NCBI RefSeq assembly: GCF_040954835.1
Contig: NC_090706.1
Location: 39,627,148-39,691,147 of the forward strand
DNA length: 64,000 nucleotides
Reading direction: 5' to 3'
Source of the DNA: Lepisosteus oculatus
Taxonomy: Eukaryota > Chordata > Actinopteri > Semionotiformes > Lepisosteidae
Shown: one piece after another, positions 23,830 to 37,179 of the stretch
Layout: each line of letters opens with the position of its first letter
Position numbering within the stretch: the first letter of the stretch is position 1
Made by a program: the position numbers and the translations under genes
The notes under the pieces: model-generated
The model's input: the letters and a program-made list of their open reading frames with translations, nothing else
The model's database searches: none
What the model was told of the DNA's origin: nothing

Positions 23830-24240
23830 AATGTGATACAGGCCTTGGCATTTTGGATCGATGGCTATATAAATCTCAGCCATGTGTCCATGTAAGGTGT
23901 CAGCTAAAATTAATAAGGTTAGATTATAATACAGGCTGCATGCACTAAATGGATGATAATGGATTATAAAGATGATCAAATGGACATTTGCTTGTTGGAT
24001 TGTTATGCATGCAGATAAGTCATATTGTATGATATTCTGCTGTTACTGACCATAGTCTTTTTCTGACAGAGGGCTGCTCAAATGACAAAGGTGTTATTAA
24101 TATTTTTCTGATGTGCAGGCATTTGTTCATCTGGGAGCCTTAAGATTCTGAAGCACGATTAATATAGTGTTTCGGCTAATCCCTGCACATTTTGAAACGC
24201 ATGATTTGCCTGAGGCACGTATGAGTGGTCCCGTTGTCCA
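23830..24240. promoter_or_regulatory. candidate conserved non-coding element
   Basis: Non-repetitive, AT-rich and CpG-poor, with many homeodomain-type TAAT/ATTA cores (AATTAATG, TAAAATTAATAAG, GTTATTAATA, GATTAATATAG). This is the texture of a developmental enhancer, which is an inference from composition only. No comparison was possible. Confidence 0.2.
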
Positions 24241-25404
24241 CCATAACTGAATGTATTACCCTGTCCGCCAACACCATTTACATCAGGATGATCTTTCAGA
24301 GGAAGAAGGCAGCAAATCTTTGTGCTTTTCTATTAAGAAAAGACCTTTGACATCATTTGCACGGTTGAGTTGTATGGCAGCGGTCAAACAGTACCTGACA
24401 GGAGTGTGCCATGGTGTTAAAGACTTGTTTCACACTTCCAAGTTCAAAGGAGGTTAAGACCGCCTCCTAATTCATTAACAGTGCTGGCGTCCCTGTGGCA
24501 CGGCTGTGTAATTTATCGCGTGGATTGGCCCTGGAGAGCATTCCGCTATCTCACGCCTTCATTCACACACCACCTCGAAGTGCTGCCCCTCCCCCTTCAA
24601 TCCCCATGCGCACGTGCACACACTCACACATGCACAGACACACTCACAAGTGCTTATACACGTGCGCAGACACACACTTTAACACCCTCTCACGACAAGA
24701 CCAGTCTTCAAACACTTGCCAGTCACCCAGTGCAACACACAGCATTCTCTTTTGGCAATAAGCTACAGAGCTCCTTGATAAAACATAGCACCACAATCAA
24801 ACATTAAACAGACTGTAGTCTTAAGGGTTTCTTGCCTGACAAATACATCATCCTTTGATCACATTTTCACATGAGATAAGGTGAGCACCGCTTTCCATCA
24901 AGAACTGAACACTTTCTGTACAAGCACTGCAGTACCTGGTGCAGTATAGGAGAGCAATACAAGCTATTGCTGTTCACTCTCTTCTGATTGCAACTTGGGT
25001 GTGTAAATTTGCTTTTCCCTGTGAAAAGGTTGATAAAATATATTGTAATGCTTATTCGGCTTCCTTATTTCTTTAAGAGTATCAGTACAGGATTTTTTCT
25101 AATGCTTAGCTGAATAGATATTAGTAAAGGCTGTTTCTTAAAATTCTCAATAGCTAAAATTAAAAAGTAACCTAAGTGTATTATAAAAATAATTCAATTT
25201 CTATAAATATTCAACCCTAAATTCAAGGCTGGTGCAAATCATTTTATGTAAATTTGACATAAACTACATGAACTTAAATTGTGTAACTTATGAAAACAGC
25301 TGTATGTAATTGGGACTCATAACATTTTCAACAAGATTGCAGTCTACAGCTAGGTCTACAAAGTCAACACAGACTTCAAAACAGACAAAGAAATATGAAC
25401 CAGA

Positions 25405-25520
25405 AGACACAGGTGGAAATGGCATGAATGTGTATTTAAAACTTGGCAAAGGACGCATGTCTTTACCTAGAGGGTGGTGGAAGTGTGGATCAAGCTACCG
25501 AGCCAGATGTAGTTTATCAG
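25405..25520 (+). mobile_element. relic of LINE reverse-transcriptase C-terminus
   Basis: One frame reads HVFT-stop-RVVEVWIKLPSQM-stop, matching the HLLTQRVVGVWNK segment at 33,924 with two in-frame stops. The upstream nucleotides (CATTTAAAAC, GAACCAGA-GACACA) also align with 33,870-33,925. Confidence 0.5.
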
Positions 25521-26221
25521 AATCCCTTTAGTGTACAGTACATGTACGAGGAATTTGGTCTGGTGTCATGATGCAAGAACACAAAAAGAAAGAGAGGAAT
25601 AAGAAGAAAGTTAAAAAATACATTTATACTTCACACAAAGAACATACACATACACAGGTTTACGATTATATACACACCGCATCCCGAACTCATGTGTTCT
25701 GGGTTAGCAGGGGGACTATCATGAAGCAGAAGCTGCTCAGATGCTGGGTAGTTATTTGTCGGATATCGAATGTTGGGGTTTTCTTACCCAATCAGTATAT
25801 TTGGTTAGCACGACCTTGTAAACCCCCCACACTGTGAACAGAAAGTGTTGTCTAATGGTTTTGTCACAGAGTGACAGGCAGTCAGAGGTAGGCGGTGCTG
25901 GTAATTACTCGGCGTTTGATTTATTAACGTGAGACATGGAGGAAAAAATGTCCCTCCGGCAGGGTTCAGCACCGCTGTTCCCAGGCGCTGTTGCCGACCA
26001 AGTGACATGACAGCACCGCACTGCCTGCGGGCCATCCGGAGAGACATGCCTACCCCCACGCACGGAGAAATGGACTATCATATCGGTCCACCGCCTAACT
26101 GGGGGCTTCCGGTCATGAAACACAGCGGGGCTCCGATCCGCAGATGCAGCTCACTCGAGCAGTGGGCTGGACGGGCTTTGGAAACTCCCTGCGACGCAGC
26201 CCAGTGACTGTCTAGAACAGG

Positions 26222-26532
26222 CGTCTCGAACCCTGGTCCTGGAGAGCCCCAGTTGAGCAGGTTTTGCTGGTCGCCATTACATCACCCATTTCTAAAGTTA
26301 TGGGACAATTTTACTGTGATCAGTTAAACAGGTGATTCATTATATTAAGTCATTTAGAGATTATTTAGAACTAAATTCTGAGTTTTCTTCAGCTCTCAAG
26401 GATCGGAGTTCTTAACTGAACAGATTACTTGCTTGATTCATTAATAGCTGATGAGTGTTTCTGGTCTTTAAAAACAGGTGACCTATAAAAATCTAACAGG
26501 ACTGGAAATCTCCAGGATCAGTGTTAGAGACA
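26222..26532 (+). mobile_element. MITE-like element with ~31-bp terminal inverted repeats
   Basis: The left end CGTCTCGAACCCTGGTCCTG and the reverse complement of the right end TGTCTCTAACACTGATCCTG match at most positions, extending to GGAGA...CCAG. It is about 311 bp with no coding capacity. The CCTGGTCCTGGAGA terminus is typical of abundant non-autonomous (hAT-type) elements of fish; the superfamily assignment is from memory of the terminus. Confidence 0.6.
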
Positions 26533-27589
26533 TTAGGGTTTGTTATAGAAAATTATATCATTGTTGTTTATGTAATTTCTAATTTGATAGACAGGAACGT
26601 ACGTGTGTATCACTCCCAGAAACAAAAAAAGTTTCTCTTTGAATATTGGCTAACAAGCCCAATATCAAAATAGAATTTGGTGAAGACAACATCACATAAT
26701 TCTTAATATTGACAAAATTTTCTTTTTATTACCAAAGTGATTACATTATGCAGTCTGACATCTGCAACATAGAAAATCATAGTACATTATACACCTCAAG
26801 ATGAGTCATTTTCTGTAAACTGGGGAATGTAGCTTCAGTCAGACAGCTTCACTGTGAACCACTGCGCCACCGGAATTAAGACTTAAAATATGTTGTATAC
26901 ATAGTTAATCGGGAAATCTTATATAAGCAAGATATAATTACCATCAAAGCCACAACCACCCACAAAATGCTCTTTAAACAATCTTTAAGCAATAATAAAT
27001 AACTATTTGTGTTGTTTCACAGAAAGACTAGAAGTTTTAAAATCCCCCTGGGTCACCAGACTAATTGCATTGAATGGAAGTCCAATTAACTTTTGAAAGA
27101 GTTTCTTTTTCATATTTTCTTTTCATTTTTCTTTGAAGTTCCATGCTTTGGGGTTTTCATTTCAAGGGTGAAACAATTTCAAGCACGAGAGACCATGTCA
27201 GGCATTCCAAAAATACTTCTGCTGTAAAAGAAGAACATACTTTTCAACACACTCATACATTTTAATTCTTCGGCGGCATTTTCTGTACACTGTTCGCTAT
27301 ACAACCCAGAACTCCTGTATCATCCCTGGGAAAACAACTTCCAGGACATTCAGGTAAAATCCATCAAGATTGTTATCAGTCACAGGATAAATATAGGATT
27401 CCAGAAGATCCTAGATCTTACACCCCTACAGCCAAGAAGATTTCCAGATAACCACACTTCTTCGCAGGGGGTCAAATAATGGAGCAAAACAGGAGCAGCA
27501 TGGACACTGTGTGCATTCTCACAGTTGCAACTTGTGGTGCCTTAACCACATTCATATGAGGCTTTTCCTCACACTGTTCAACTAAAGCT

Positions 27590-27738
27590 GGGGTGTCAAA
27601 CTTCAGTCCTGCATGGCCAGAGGGTTTCTGGTTTTCTTTCCATCTGAGCCCTGAATGACCTAATTGGACTCATTGTACTTAACTGGCCAAGCTGAAGCCT
27701 CTCCTTGATCTTCAAAGGCTGGACGTTTGACGAGCCCT
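27590..27738 (+). mobile_element. short TIR element (~149 bp)
   Basis: The left end GGGGTGTCAAACTTCAGTCC and the reverse complement of the right end GGGCTCGTCAAACGTCCAGC share GTCAAAC and TCCAG-like blocks. The GGTGTCAAAC-CAGTCCTG start is a common one among short fish DNA elements. Confidence 0.5.
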
Positions 27739-27999
27739 TGGGATAGACACCCTTGAAGACCAGAGCTGGGCTCCTCAGAAACAGAAGAAATTAATAAATC
27801 ATCTATTAATTAGTTTAATTTGTTTCTGAAGTCAGTTCTAAAAAAATACACTTTCAGTGAAAATCACTGAAGATCTGCTATTTTACCATTGGAAAAAACA
27901 TCTGTTCTTGTTCCTCAGATCCTTGCTTAGTGAGTTTACAGTAAGTTTAATCATTTCATTGATCCTGCCTTTGATGGCTTGACTTTTCCCAATTACAGA

Positions 28000-28150
28000 A
28001 TCTCCAATTTCCATCCTTCATCTAGAGTGAATTAATCTTTATCCTTTTTAAGAGGATTACATCAACCGAGGTTAATTATACTCTTAGTCTGCAATGATTA
28101 CTTGAATAACTCTGCTAGTGACAGTGAATCATTCCAGTTCAGCACTAATT
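28000..28150. promoter_or_regulatory. candidate conserved non-coding element
   Basis: Non-repetitive stretch dense in ATTA/TAAT cores (GTGAATTAATCTTT, GGTTAATTATAC, CAATGATTACTTGAA). Enhancer identity is inferred from texture only. Confidence 0.18.
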
Positions 28151-28284
28151 CACAGCCAGCAGTGTGGTTGAGGATTTAAACTCGTAATGGGAAAGCTGTG
28201 GGCTCAAGCACCCACAATGCAGTTGTAACATAGCAGCGTTCATTGCTCCAGCAACACACTCAGTCATGAGTTTAAAGGTACTGA

Positions 28285-28385
28285 GAGTTATGGGAGTATG
28301 TAACAATCATGTTGTTGAAGCTGATATCCTGACTGGATGAGATTGGGATCCTCAAATCAATTCAGGCTAATGACTTGAACTGAAG
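28285..28385 (+). mobile_element. relic of LINE reverse-transcriptase C-terminus
   Basis: One frame reads GVCNNHVVEADILTG-stop, alignable to GVWNKHP-CYVLEVDTPAS at 33,950 and to the 25,405 copy. Short and decayed. Confidence 0.45.
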
Positions 28386-28754
28386 TCACAACCAAAGCAC
28401 TGCTTTGTGTTTTAATTAGCAAATTCTGGCAAAACAAAAATTGCAATGGCACAAACATATATAGTATCAGTCAGAGCTGGTATTAAATGGAATGTTAATC
28501 TATTGCCCGTTCAAATGTGATAAATGGGTGGGGGTTAAATATGATGGGTGGGGTTTATAAATGTGATAGGTAACTGGTGAACATTGTTATTTATAAAACC
28601 TTTTCTGCTCATTGTTAGAAGCCGAGTAAGACCATCAAAGAGAGAGATATGTCGAAGGTAGACCCTCAATGGCATTTTGAAATTAAAAGACATTAGACGA
28701 TGCGCCTTAGGTAGTTTGATGTTCTTGTGTTCCTGTGGGTGCATCACACTCTTG

Positions 28755-28970
28755 ATCTAATTTTGGAATCTCATTGGATTAGGATTATTAGGTGATTGCA
28801 TTTTATTTGCTATTTAAATTCTTTTTGCATTAAAACTCAATGAGCTGTCCCACTTTTCTTTTATGGAGAAGTTCATTGCCGGTTTAAATAATCAACTCTT
28901 CCAATCTACTGAAGCTAATCAGCCCCATTGCATTAGAATAGAAAAAGCCATATTTACATAAAGCTTCCCA
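28755..28970. promoter_or_regulatory. candidate conserved non-coding element
   Basis: Non-repetitive AT-rich stretch with ATTGGATTAGGATTATTAGG, TGCATTAAAACTCAATGAGC and AAGCTAATCAGCCCCATTGC. It has the texture of a homeodomain/SOX-type enhancer; inference only. Confidence 0.2.
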
Positions 28971-29729
28971 GGTACAAATCCACAAGGAGGGAGCACTGTG
29001 CACCTTTGCCAAGGTTAACAAAGGGCAGAACAATACATGAGGCCCACCAGTTCCTCATAAAACAGCCCATTGCAGGACGTGCAGCAACCGTGGAGAAGTG
29101 CCAATTAAAGTGTGAAGGAGGAAGCCCTTCGTGTTCATGAAAACAATAACCTGACTGCAACATGATTCTGTGCAGCTCAAGGCTCTCCAGCAGACAGGGG
29201 AGCAGCCCTGCAGTCTGTCCCAGCCTATTCCAATCCTGCAGCAGCCTGGTTGGTTCATGTGAGTGGCAGTGGAGCTACAGGTAAGACTGCACACCTTGGT
29301 TAAGTCATCCTGAGGTTGTGATGGGTCACTCTGAGCGGACACCGGAACTTGACCTGGGGCCCTTCATGAACGAGAGGACTGTGACCTGTGCTACACCTGT
29401 GTGCGCTGCTCCTGGTCTTTTTTTTTTAAATTAAACTAGCTTTTCTAAAACTGAGCAAAACTGAAGAACAAATCTCTATATTCTAAGCAACAAAATGCTG
29501 AAGTTTCTCTCAGTCTGTGATCATCCTCAGCCCATGCTATTCCTGGAAAAGGGTAATAATTTAAAAAGAAACCTGTGGGAGGTATGTTCGTTGTCAAAGT
29601 GGGATTCATGCCAAGCAGATAAAATTAGTCATTTTTAAGTGCTTCTAAATTGAGAGAGCGATTCGGAGAGATGTATCAAGTGCGCTCTTCATTCATTGGC
29701 TTGGAAACCTCAGGAGTTTCTCCAGCGTG

Positions 29730-29840
29730 GTGAGCAGTGATCCTCACTCCTGGTCCCGAGGAGACACAAGGCCTTCTAGTTCCCATTCTGCCTGAGCTGG
29801 TAGTACTGACCCAATTGAATCGTTTATTTTGCACGAATTG
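29730..29840 (+). mobile_element. end of a TIR (MITE-like) element
   Basis: Starts GTGATCCTCACTCCTGGTCC and continues with TTCCCATTCTGCCTGAGCTG, a terminal pattern close to that of the 26,222 element. The opposite end was not located. Confidence 0.4.
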
Positions 29841-32800
29841 TTCTGACTTTTTTTTTCCAACAGCTTTCAACATTGAGGGGGTTGAGTTTCCTTCACTCCC
29901 TGGAGTGAGAAATCTCGTGTACCCACACATCTCAGCACTCCTCCCCAGTCCCTCACTCAGGCTGCCACCCCAGCCCTTCCTACAGCCCTGATTCTGAAGC
30001 ACAGAGTACAGATGCACAGGCTGCTGCAGCTCTGAACCAGTGGCTTGCATTTGCCCATGTCTCCCAGTGCAGCCGGACGTCGGAGAAGGCAGAGGGGTGC
30101 TCTGTAGAGCTCTAATTCTCCAAGGTGCTGATTAACAGCTTGGCCTGCAGCAATTCCAATCAGAAAAATGCATGTCGATGCCAGGTGCTTCAGGCAGGGG
30201 TGGAAGGCCAGGAAAAAAAGCATTAAAAAATGGTAGCATGCTTATTAATATTGCTCATGACGTTTTGAATACTTAGCCAGGAGCACCTTGCTCTTGCCTT
30301 AATTGCAGCTCACCTCTCACAATGTCCCATCACTTGTCAGGTTTACATGCAGATCTTAGATATATAAACAAGAAAAGCAGGTACAGGCTGTTCACACGGG
30401 AGCCGGTTTGTGTTTTCTAACTTGCTGCTTCTCTTGAATGTAGGCCGCCCTTCTGGTAATCCACCTGCGAAGCACCAGGAGTCTCATCCTGTGTGTACCA
30501 TGGGGACAGTGCAGTTCCGTCTGAAAACACGATTCCCTTTGATGCAATGGTAAGGGTCCACCTGCCGTGTTGTTTTAATGAACAGAACAGCAGGCGGGAA
30601 ATTCTACTGCTCAGGCCATGCACGTTTTCACAAATATTGAGGTCTTTTTGCTGTGGCTTGCTATTGGAACAACTCAGACAGCATCATGTTCATAATTACT
30701 CTTGAAACGGGAGGACTCTTCACCACACGCCGTGATTACTGTGATTAATCGATTGACACGCCCACGTGACTCATTGTATGATCAGTTGCCATCAAGTGAA
30801 AATAATATTTGCTCGGGGTTTCTATAGCATAAATCAAGATGTGAGTAAATGCTGTAGTGACACTCTGCTGTAGTGATAGGAACTATTTTATGGTGTGCTC
30901 TGTATAAGGGATTGTAGGTTTGAAAAGTCACCATTGACCTTTATCTGGGCGACTACTCCTCTGATAAGAGTTTCAAACACCACCTAACATATCTCTCTAG
31001 TCTTGTTGCTTTGTCATTGGTTTGATAAAAGAAATGCGTCTGTTGCTGTTAGTTTGTTTGCTTTTATGTATTTGCATGTGAGCTTTGTTGTCACTAAAGG
31101 TTCGGCTGTTCAGGACCAGACCCGCAGGCTATAAAATTGTCACCTTCTGTCTCTGATTCAACTGGAGGATGAATTCCAAGAACAAAAATCTGAAAGTTTC
31201 ACAATCTGGATTCTGCGGTTGAGTAACATCTAGTCTTAAGGGACCATCCATTGTAATTACCCTGTCCGAAAAAATCAGGTGAAGTAAAATCCAGGCAGCT
31301 CTATCTAGCCATACGGAATGTAGCTGCAGAGCTGTTTTCCAAGTGAAACACTGCCAGACTGACGCTAGCATTCATTCTCGAGACATCTATGTTGATTTTT
31401 GGCTGGTTTCAGCTTCTTATTCTCTTTTTGACACATAGAAGCAGTGATGTTTGTCTCTGCACTTTTGCTGGTAACAAATTAAGCAAATGGAGTTATCGAA
31501 TTGCCCATCTTAAGAACAAAAGGCTTACAGGGCACCTCTTTCTAATGTTTGGGAACGCCTGCAAGCGCCGATCAATTCCGTTCAAATAAGAGAACTTCTG
31601 CCAGGCAGAGGGGTCCTCACATTTTGGTCCCAGGTCTCAGCAATTCTCAGGTTAACAAATCTTGTGTCTGCTTGATTTGGACTGGAACCAGGGCCAGGGC
31701 TGAGTTACACATTGCAGGGTTTTGTTCAGAACAGCTACAGGAGATATAGTCTCACGATTGCAGTTCACGGGAGACGCCCACAAACGTTCTCTCTCCTCTC
31801 CCACCAAGCGTACCCCAGTTACTCTGTGGGTCTACCTCTGCTTCCTGTGGGGTGGCACTACTGTTGCTGTTACACTGCTGTAGTCCCTAGGGCACTCTGG
31901 AGTACCAGAACACTTCACTCACGTGGCCCAAACTGCATGGAACTCATCCTCTGAGTCACCGCCACTTCTGAATTTCCACTATTCTGACCACAGCTACGGC
32001 TTCCTCCACTGCTGTGTTGCTGTACAAATCCCAAATCTACACAGTTTTTTTTGTCCTTTTGTTTCCACGTTCTGTGATCTTGGAAGCTTGTACACTGCTG
32101 GAAGCTGAGCTCAAACCTCCTCCTCGGGTTGAGCCCAGGAGCAGCCAGACGCACACAGCTTCTTTGTGAGTGCAGGAGACTTTAACCAGAGCTTGGATAA
32201 TCACCAGCAAATGAAATGTTGTTAGCAGAGCCCCCAAAGGCCACAGTGAAGACCTCAGTATGAGCGCCGGTGGCTCAGAAGGCATTGTAGAGCTACAGAC
32301 TGCAAGACAAACACCATCCAGTGTTTAAACCAGGACAGGCATGGACTGAATGACGGACACGTGACTGGGACACACGCCAGTACAGAGAGGGGGTCTTTCA
32401 GATCTCTGCAGGAAGCTCTGCATCTGGGTTTTCTGGGCAGCTGTAAATTGATTGCAGCTCACTGGGATTTGGGTGGGAGAAAGGGCTCCCATTGAAAACT
32501 AAGGCTTTTGTGGGATGATTTCCTCTTTGCCTGGTGTCCCTGAGAGCTGGAAACTCTGGCTCAGCCAGGCGATCAGTGGATGAGATCCACAGATCTCGTG
32601 GGATTGACGTGCTGTTTATTGCCCTGGAATGAGTTGACCTTCTGGGTGGCTCTGCTGACTGCAGAATCCTTGAGGATTTTCTTAGGCCACCCGGCAGCTT
32701 CAAGCTTGTGAGAGGTACAGTATGCTGTTTGAGACACAGGGCGCCTCTCCTTTCCTCTGATTTCTCGGACTCTGAACCTCTCCTGAGGTCTTCTCTTGCA

Positions 32801-33879
32801 CCCCCAGGTACCCTGCTCCCCCCTTCACCCACTGACAGCATGGCTCCTTATACAGATGGCTGTGGTGGAGAATACAGGATTACTTTGTCCCCATGCGATT
32901 CAAAATAAAACCCCTCTTGGCACAGACAATGACACGTCAGTCACCTTAAACTGGAAACTGTGAAAAACATTCTGGCTCAGTTGGCATTTTTGCAATTCTT
33001 ACAGAAATCTTTACCTCTGATCCAGTGAAAAACCTGCCATTGATGTTTTTTTCTGTGCATCTTTAGAATACATTAATATCTATTAGTTAATATAAAGAAT
33101 TGTACAGTAGTATACAGTATTAATATACAGAGTTCCCAGGCAACGTTTTGCTGCCGTGCTCAAAAGCAGATGAATCTTTACAGCATTTTGTTGATTGGAA
33201 ATTTGGTGGTTCGTATTGGTAATCAAAGGAATGTTTCTTGATAACAAAAACCCTATTTTTTTTTTGTATGTTGCACTTTGGGAGGAATTTTCTTAAATCT
33301 TTCATTACGAGCTGTTAATATATCTGGGTTATCTGAGTCTTCCACGGGAGTAATATTTTATACCTCCTCCACTTAAACAGCTCATAATAATTTCTCCAGG
33401 AGGATAATAAACTCAGGTGCTTCTCAGCGAACGTGGCTGGGAAGCGGGATATTGTGTCCTTCATCACAGCTGGCACCTGCAGCTGATCCCATTAAACTTT
33501 GATTTGACAAGGTGAACTGAACGTGCCGAGCTGAGTTTTAATGGACGTGACATGAGGAGCGGAATGAGGCAAGTTCATTTTTTGTCCGAATGCACACCAA
33601 TCCGAAAGACTGCTGCTTCTATCACTGAGGAAATAGACCTACATTCCCAGTACAGTATTTATTATAGATTATTATATGTGTATCTGTAGTGTTGTGTGTG
33701 GGAACCTGACTGGAGCTCAGGACATCCTGATAGCTTACCCAGTAAGGCCTGTTCAGAGCACAGTGTGAGTCCTATAGGCCAGACATCTCTTGTTAAATCC
33801 TGAAATATGTCATTATTCAACATCTCCAACGCCGTGGTAGACAGAGTCAGCCTCTTCAGGAAAAAAAAATACAGTGAAA

Positions 33880-34115
33880 TGCAACCCAGAGGAAACAAGT
33901 GAGAACGTTGAAGCGCATTTAAACCTGTGAAAAATGGGGGCATTTGCTTACCCAAAGGGTGGTGGGGGTGTGGAACAAGCATCCCTGCTATGTTTTAGAA
34001 GTCGATACACCGGCTTCTTTCGAGAAGTGGCTGGAAGAGGGCACCAGATCGGTTAGCTACTAGCTGAGCTAGACGGGCTGGTTTGTCCGTAACCTTTCTT
34101 CTTTTCTTGAGTTAT
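33880..34115 (+). mobile_element. LINE 3' fragment with reverse-transcriptase C-terminus
   Basis: The frame at 33,924-34,063 reads HLLTQRVVGVWNKHPCYVLE then VDTPASFEKWLEEGTRSVSY and a stop, the usual C-terminal end of CR1/L2-group LINE polyproteins (QRVVGVWNxLP...VxAxSxxxFK). It is followed by the tail GAGCTAGACGGGCTGG...GTAACCTTTCTTC. This is the best preserved of the copies in the window. Confidence 0.65.
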
Positions 34116-34949
34116 CATTCTCCTGCTGCGATCAGGATTCTCCAAGCTCACGGACGTCTCACCCAGCGGACAGGTCCTCGTTACCTGCTTGTGGTGCAGG
34201 TGTTCCGTAGCGGTTAACCGAGTCGATTAAACACGTCAACATAAAGTTGTCAATGGGAAAGTTAGAAGAGTGATGTGGTGCAGAATGGGCTGAGCTGAGG
34301 TGTGGTTTGCAGATGCTCAAATCAAGACAGAACGAGAAATAGTTCGTGACGTCATCTCCTGCTTTAACACACGTATGTCAAGCAAAAGAAATGTAAAAAA
34401 AAAACCACACGTTTTGAATGAAGAAAAACTCTTGATATTTATTCAAATAGCGCCAGGCTATTCTGACAGAGGGGAGAGGAGAACTTCAGCTAGCGCGCTC
34501 TTAAAGCAAAGCACAACAAACAAAGACTAAAAATAAAAACCTGACTCATTATGTAGTGAGTCATATATAATCTTGGGAGACTTAAAATGCGCAAAAGGCA
34601 CGGTTTCTGGAATGACAGTTTATACCCGGGTTTAACCACGTTTTCACCGCGATGTTTAACCTCTGGAGTCTTTACAGCTCTCGGCCATTCGGAGAAAATT
34701 CAAAGCGGAAATCTGCAATGTGGTTTTCCTGAAAAAGACGTTTCTCTTGTTGGAAACGCAGTGCAGAATATCGGGAGCACAACGCGTTGAAGAGCAGTGA
34801 AGTAAACTGCATTACACAGTAGGAAAATGACATTATAGGAGCACGAGAAAACTGTGAAATAACGAATAATACACGGCTAAAACTTTAAAGCTTCTAGAAA
34901 GGATGTTCACGTATCAGAACTTCAGTTATAATGCAGGTGTGCGATATAT

Positions 34950-35285
34950 CTAGTCCACTCCGGTCCTGGTGGCCGACACACCTGTTGTTGTTGTTGTTGT
35001 TGTTGTTTTGTTCGCCATAACACACTCAAACCAAACCCTTCCTTGACTCCAAAAGACGAATTTGAACGGCTTTTCCCAGCTCTTAAACATGATGGCTTTA
35101 ATCGTTGAAGTTCGTAACTGAAATACAATCCCGAACTTGTGCCATGAAACAGAATGCAATTATTCCCAATGACGCAACTTCTTTAGATCAACCAAGTCGT
35201 CTCATGAAGGTGGGCTGGAATGGAAACACCAGCAGGTGTGTGTGTGTGGGACACCAGCGCCAGGATTGAGAACCGCTGATCTAGT
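34950..35285 (+). mobile_element. MITE-like TIR element containing a GTT repeat
   Basis: The left end (CTAGTCCACTCCGGTCCTGG then GGCCGACACACCTG) is mirrored on the right by the reverse complement CTAGATCAGCGGTTCTCAAT, CCTGGCGCTGGTGTC and CACACCTGCTGGTG. About 336 bp, non-coding. Confidence 0.45.
34982..35008 (+). repeat. (GTT)n microsatellite
   Basis: About eight or nine GTT units directly after ACACCT, inside the TIR element at 34,950. Confidence 0.9.
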
Positions 35286-37179
35286 CTAGTCAATATGCCA
35301 GCGACATAATTAACAGTTGTCATGCCAACAAACTCCCGCAGGAGAAACTGGGAAGATCTGAGGTGATTGACTTTTCTTCCGCAGCTGAGGTTCCCCTTTC
35401 TAACCGGTACCAGTCTGGGCTGATAAAATGATCCGGCTCCCTGATTGTGCAGGCGACCTGAGGTTTAGCCTGATTGACTCGGACTATCGGGGCCCAGACA
35501 TCCGAGACCTCTCCTCTCGTTGGCGACTCGCAGCTGCTGCGTTTTATCTCGGACTTAACTGCCGACTCTTCTCGAGTCTGGGTTCGGGCGAAGGTGTTTG
35601 GAAGATGAAGGTAGAGGTCTTTTTTTGTGCCAGAGGAATGGCCCGGGGTTCAGCTTCACATTAAAAGACGACGTAGCTCACTCCGAGCTGCGAGAGTTTA
35701 ACGCCTGTGGCGCTTCTGCCGGTCGGATAAGGATGAGAAGCGTCCTCTTGCTGCGGATAAAAGCCTCCGCTAAAGTATTTGAATTAGCATTAATTTAAAA
35801 CCCTATTAAGCTGTATCACGGGTAAACGACCAGTGCTCTCCGAGAATAGCAACACTTGGAATATTCTCAAACAGGTTCTCATTTCTTATTTAGGACTGTT
35901 TGCCACGCATTCCCCCCAAGTTTAAGAAATACTGAAAACGACGTTTCGGATTTCTATATTAACGTTTACTGTTTACTTAAGCAGCCCGAGTAACGATAAC
36001 AACCAGCCACAATTGAACTAGCACGAAACCTTAAACCTTAGAATGAATCCAAACACTGTCACCCCTGAGAAACATTTTCCGTAGCGCACTAAACCAGCAG
36101 TTTTGCGCAATGATATTGGTTTAAACTGGATCTTGCGGACGTCGGCCCTCACTATCCCCCCGCGCGCGATGTCGTTTATTTTTGTGTGCCGAGAAATTGT
36201 GAAATATTCATATAAACATGAGCAAACCCGAGAAAACTTGGCCGTGTTGGGTGCGTTTTCTTTTTCTTGGTATTTATTAAGATACCGTGTCATTATGGTC
36301 TCACGTTACAGGGCACTGCTTCAGATGTTAAGCTGTGAAAATAGATGTGGGACATTGCGGTCAGATGGTCTAAACGTTGTTTTCGACCCGTTCGTGCGGC
36401 TTCGCAGATGAAACCCGGAAAGTGCTCACGGTCCGGTTCGCTGTGCTCTTTCTCGGCTGCTTGCTGTCACCCCCCAGCCTGGGTAACCGCACGTTACAAA
36501 ACCTGACATTTTAAAAAAAAAAGTTCTACACGGAGAAGTGCGTTGACGGTATTTTCATTTCATGTTTTAGTATTGACAGCAACCAGTCTGTTATCCAGCC
36601 CTTCTGCAAGTTGGCCTAAAAATTTATCCCCCAGGCCCAAGTCGCTTTCATATATCTCCGTTACTATGGTAGCAAGTAGTTCACACGTGAAAAAAAATTT
36701 GGCACGCATTATTTACAGATTGAGACTGAAGTTTAGGATACTATTGATTTAAACAGCTCCGGGGCACCATCGGAATTCTTTAGGTTTTGTGAAACCTTAA
36801 TGATTTGAAAACATCCTTTCATAACCTGCGCAGCGTGTTTGCGCGAAAACGCTGGAATTGTTCACGTCTTCGAGCAATCCCGGTCCCATTAGTCTTTCTG
36901 TTTTGTGTTGCTATGTAAATGTGTGTCTGTACTACCTTGGCGGTGCTTGCTGGTACATTTTGCTTCACTGTGACTAATCAATCAGTTTCTTAATTGGGAT
37001 TCATGTGGGGGCGCAGGGACTTGAGGGAAACATTAACATGCCTTCTGTTCTGCACTGTCAAACCCCTGAGCGATCATCTGTGCGCACTGTATTCGGAAAA
37101 AATGGAGCCGTTTTGTTCGCCTCTTCATCTTTTTCACATTGTTTTTTTTTTCAAACATTCGAAAAATAGAAAGTATTAC

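Larger units (their letters stand above)
17719..26221. other. intergenic block, no gene recognised
   Basis: Contains a CpG-richer stretch at about 19,330-19,860 and 20,530-20,830 without a recognisable exon, a LINE tail at 22,500, a non-repetitive TAAT-rich stretch at 23,830-24,240, a CA-rich stretch at 24,605-24,690, and a LINE ORF relic at 25,410. Open frames in it are short, of ordinary composition and without similarity I can name. Confidence 0.55.

Noticed and set aside
31495-31535. Possible sixth copy of the LINE tail (GCCCATCTTAAGAAC)
   Set aside because: The blocks are in the wrong order compared with the other copies, so the resemblance is chance.
32398-32841. Open frame of 147 codons on the minus strand
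   Set aside because: No recognisable domain, no flanking splice signals that join it to another exon, and ordinary composition.
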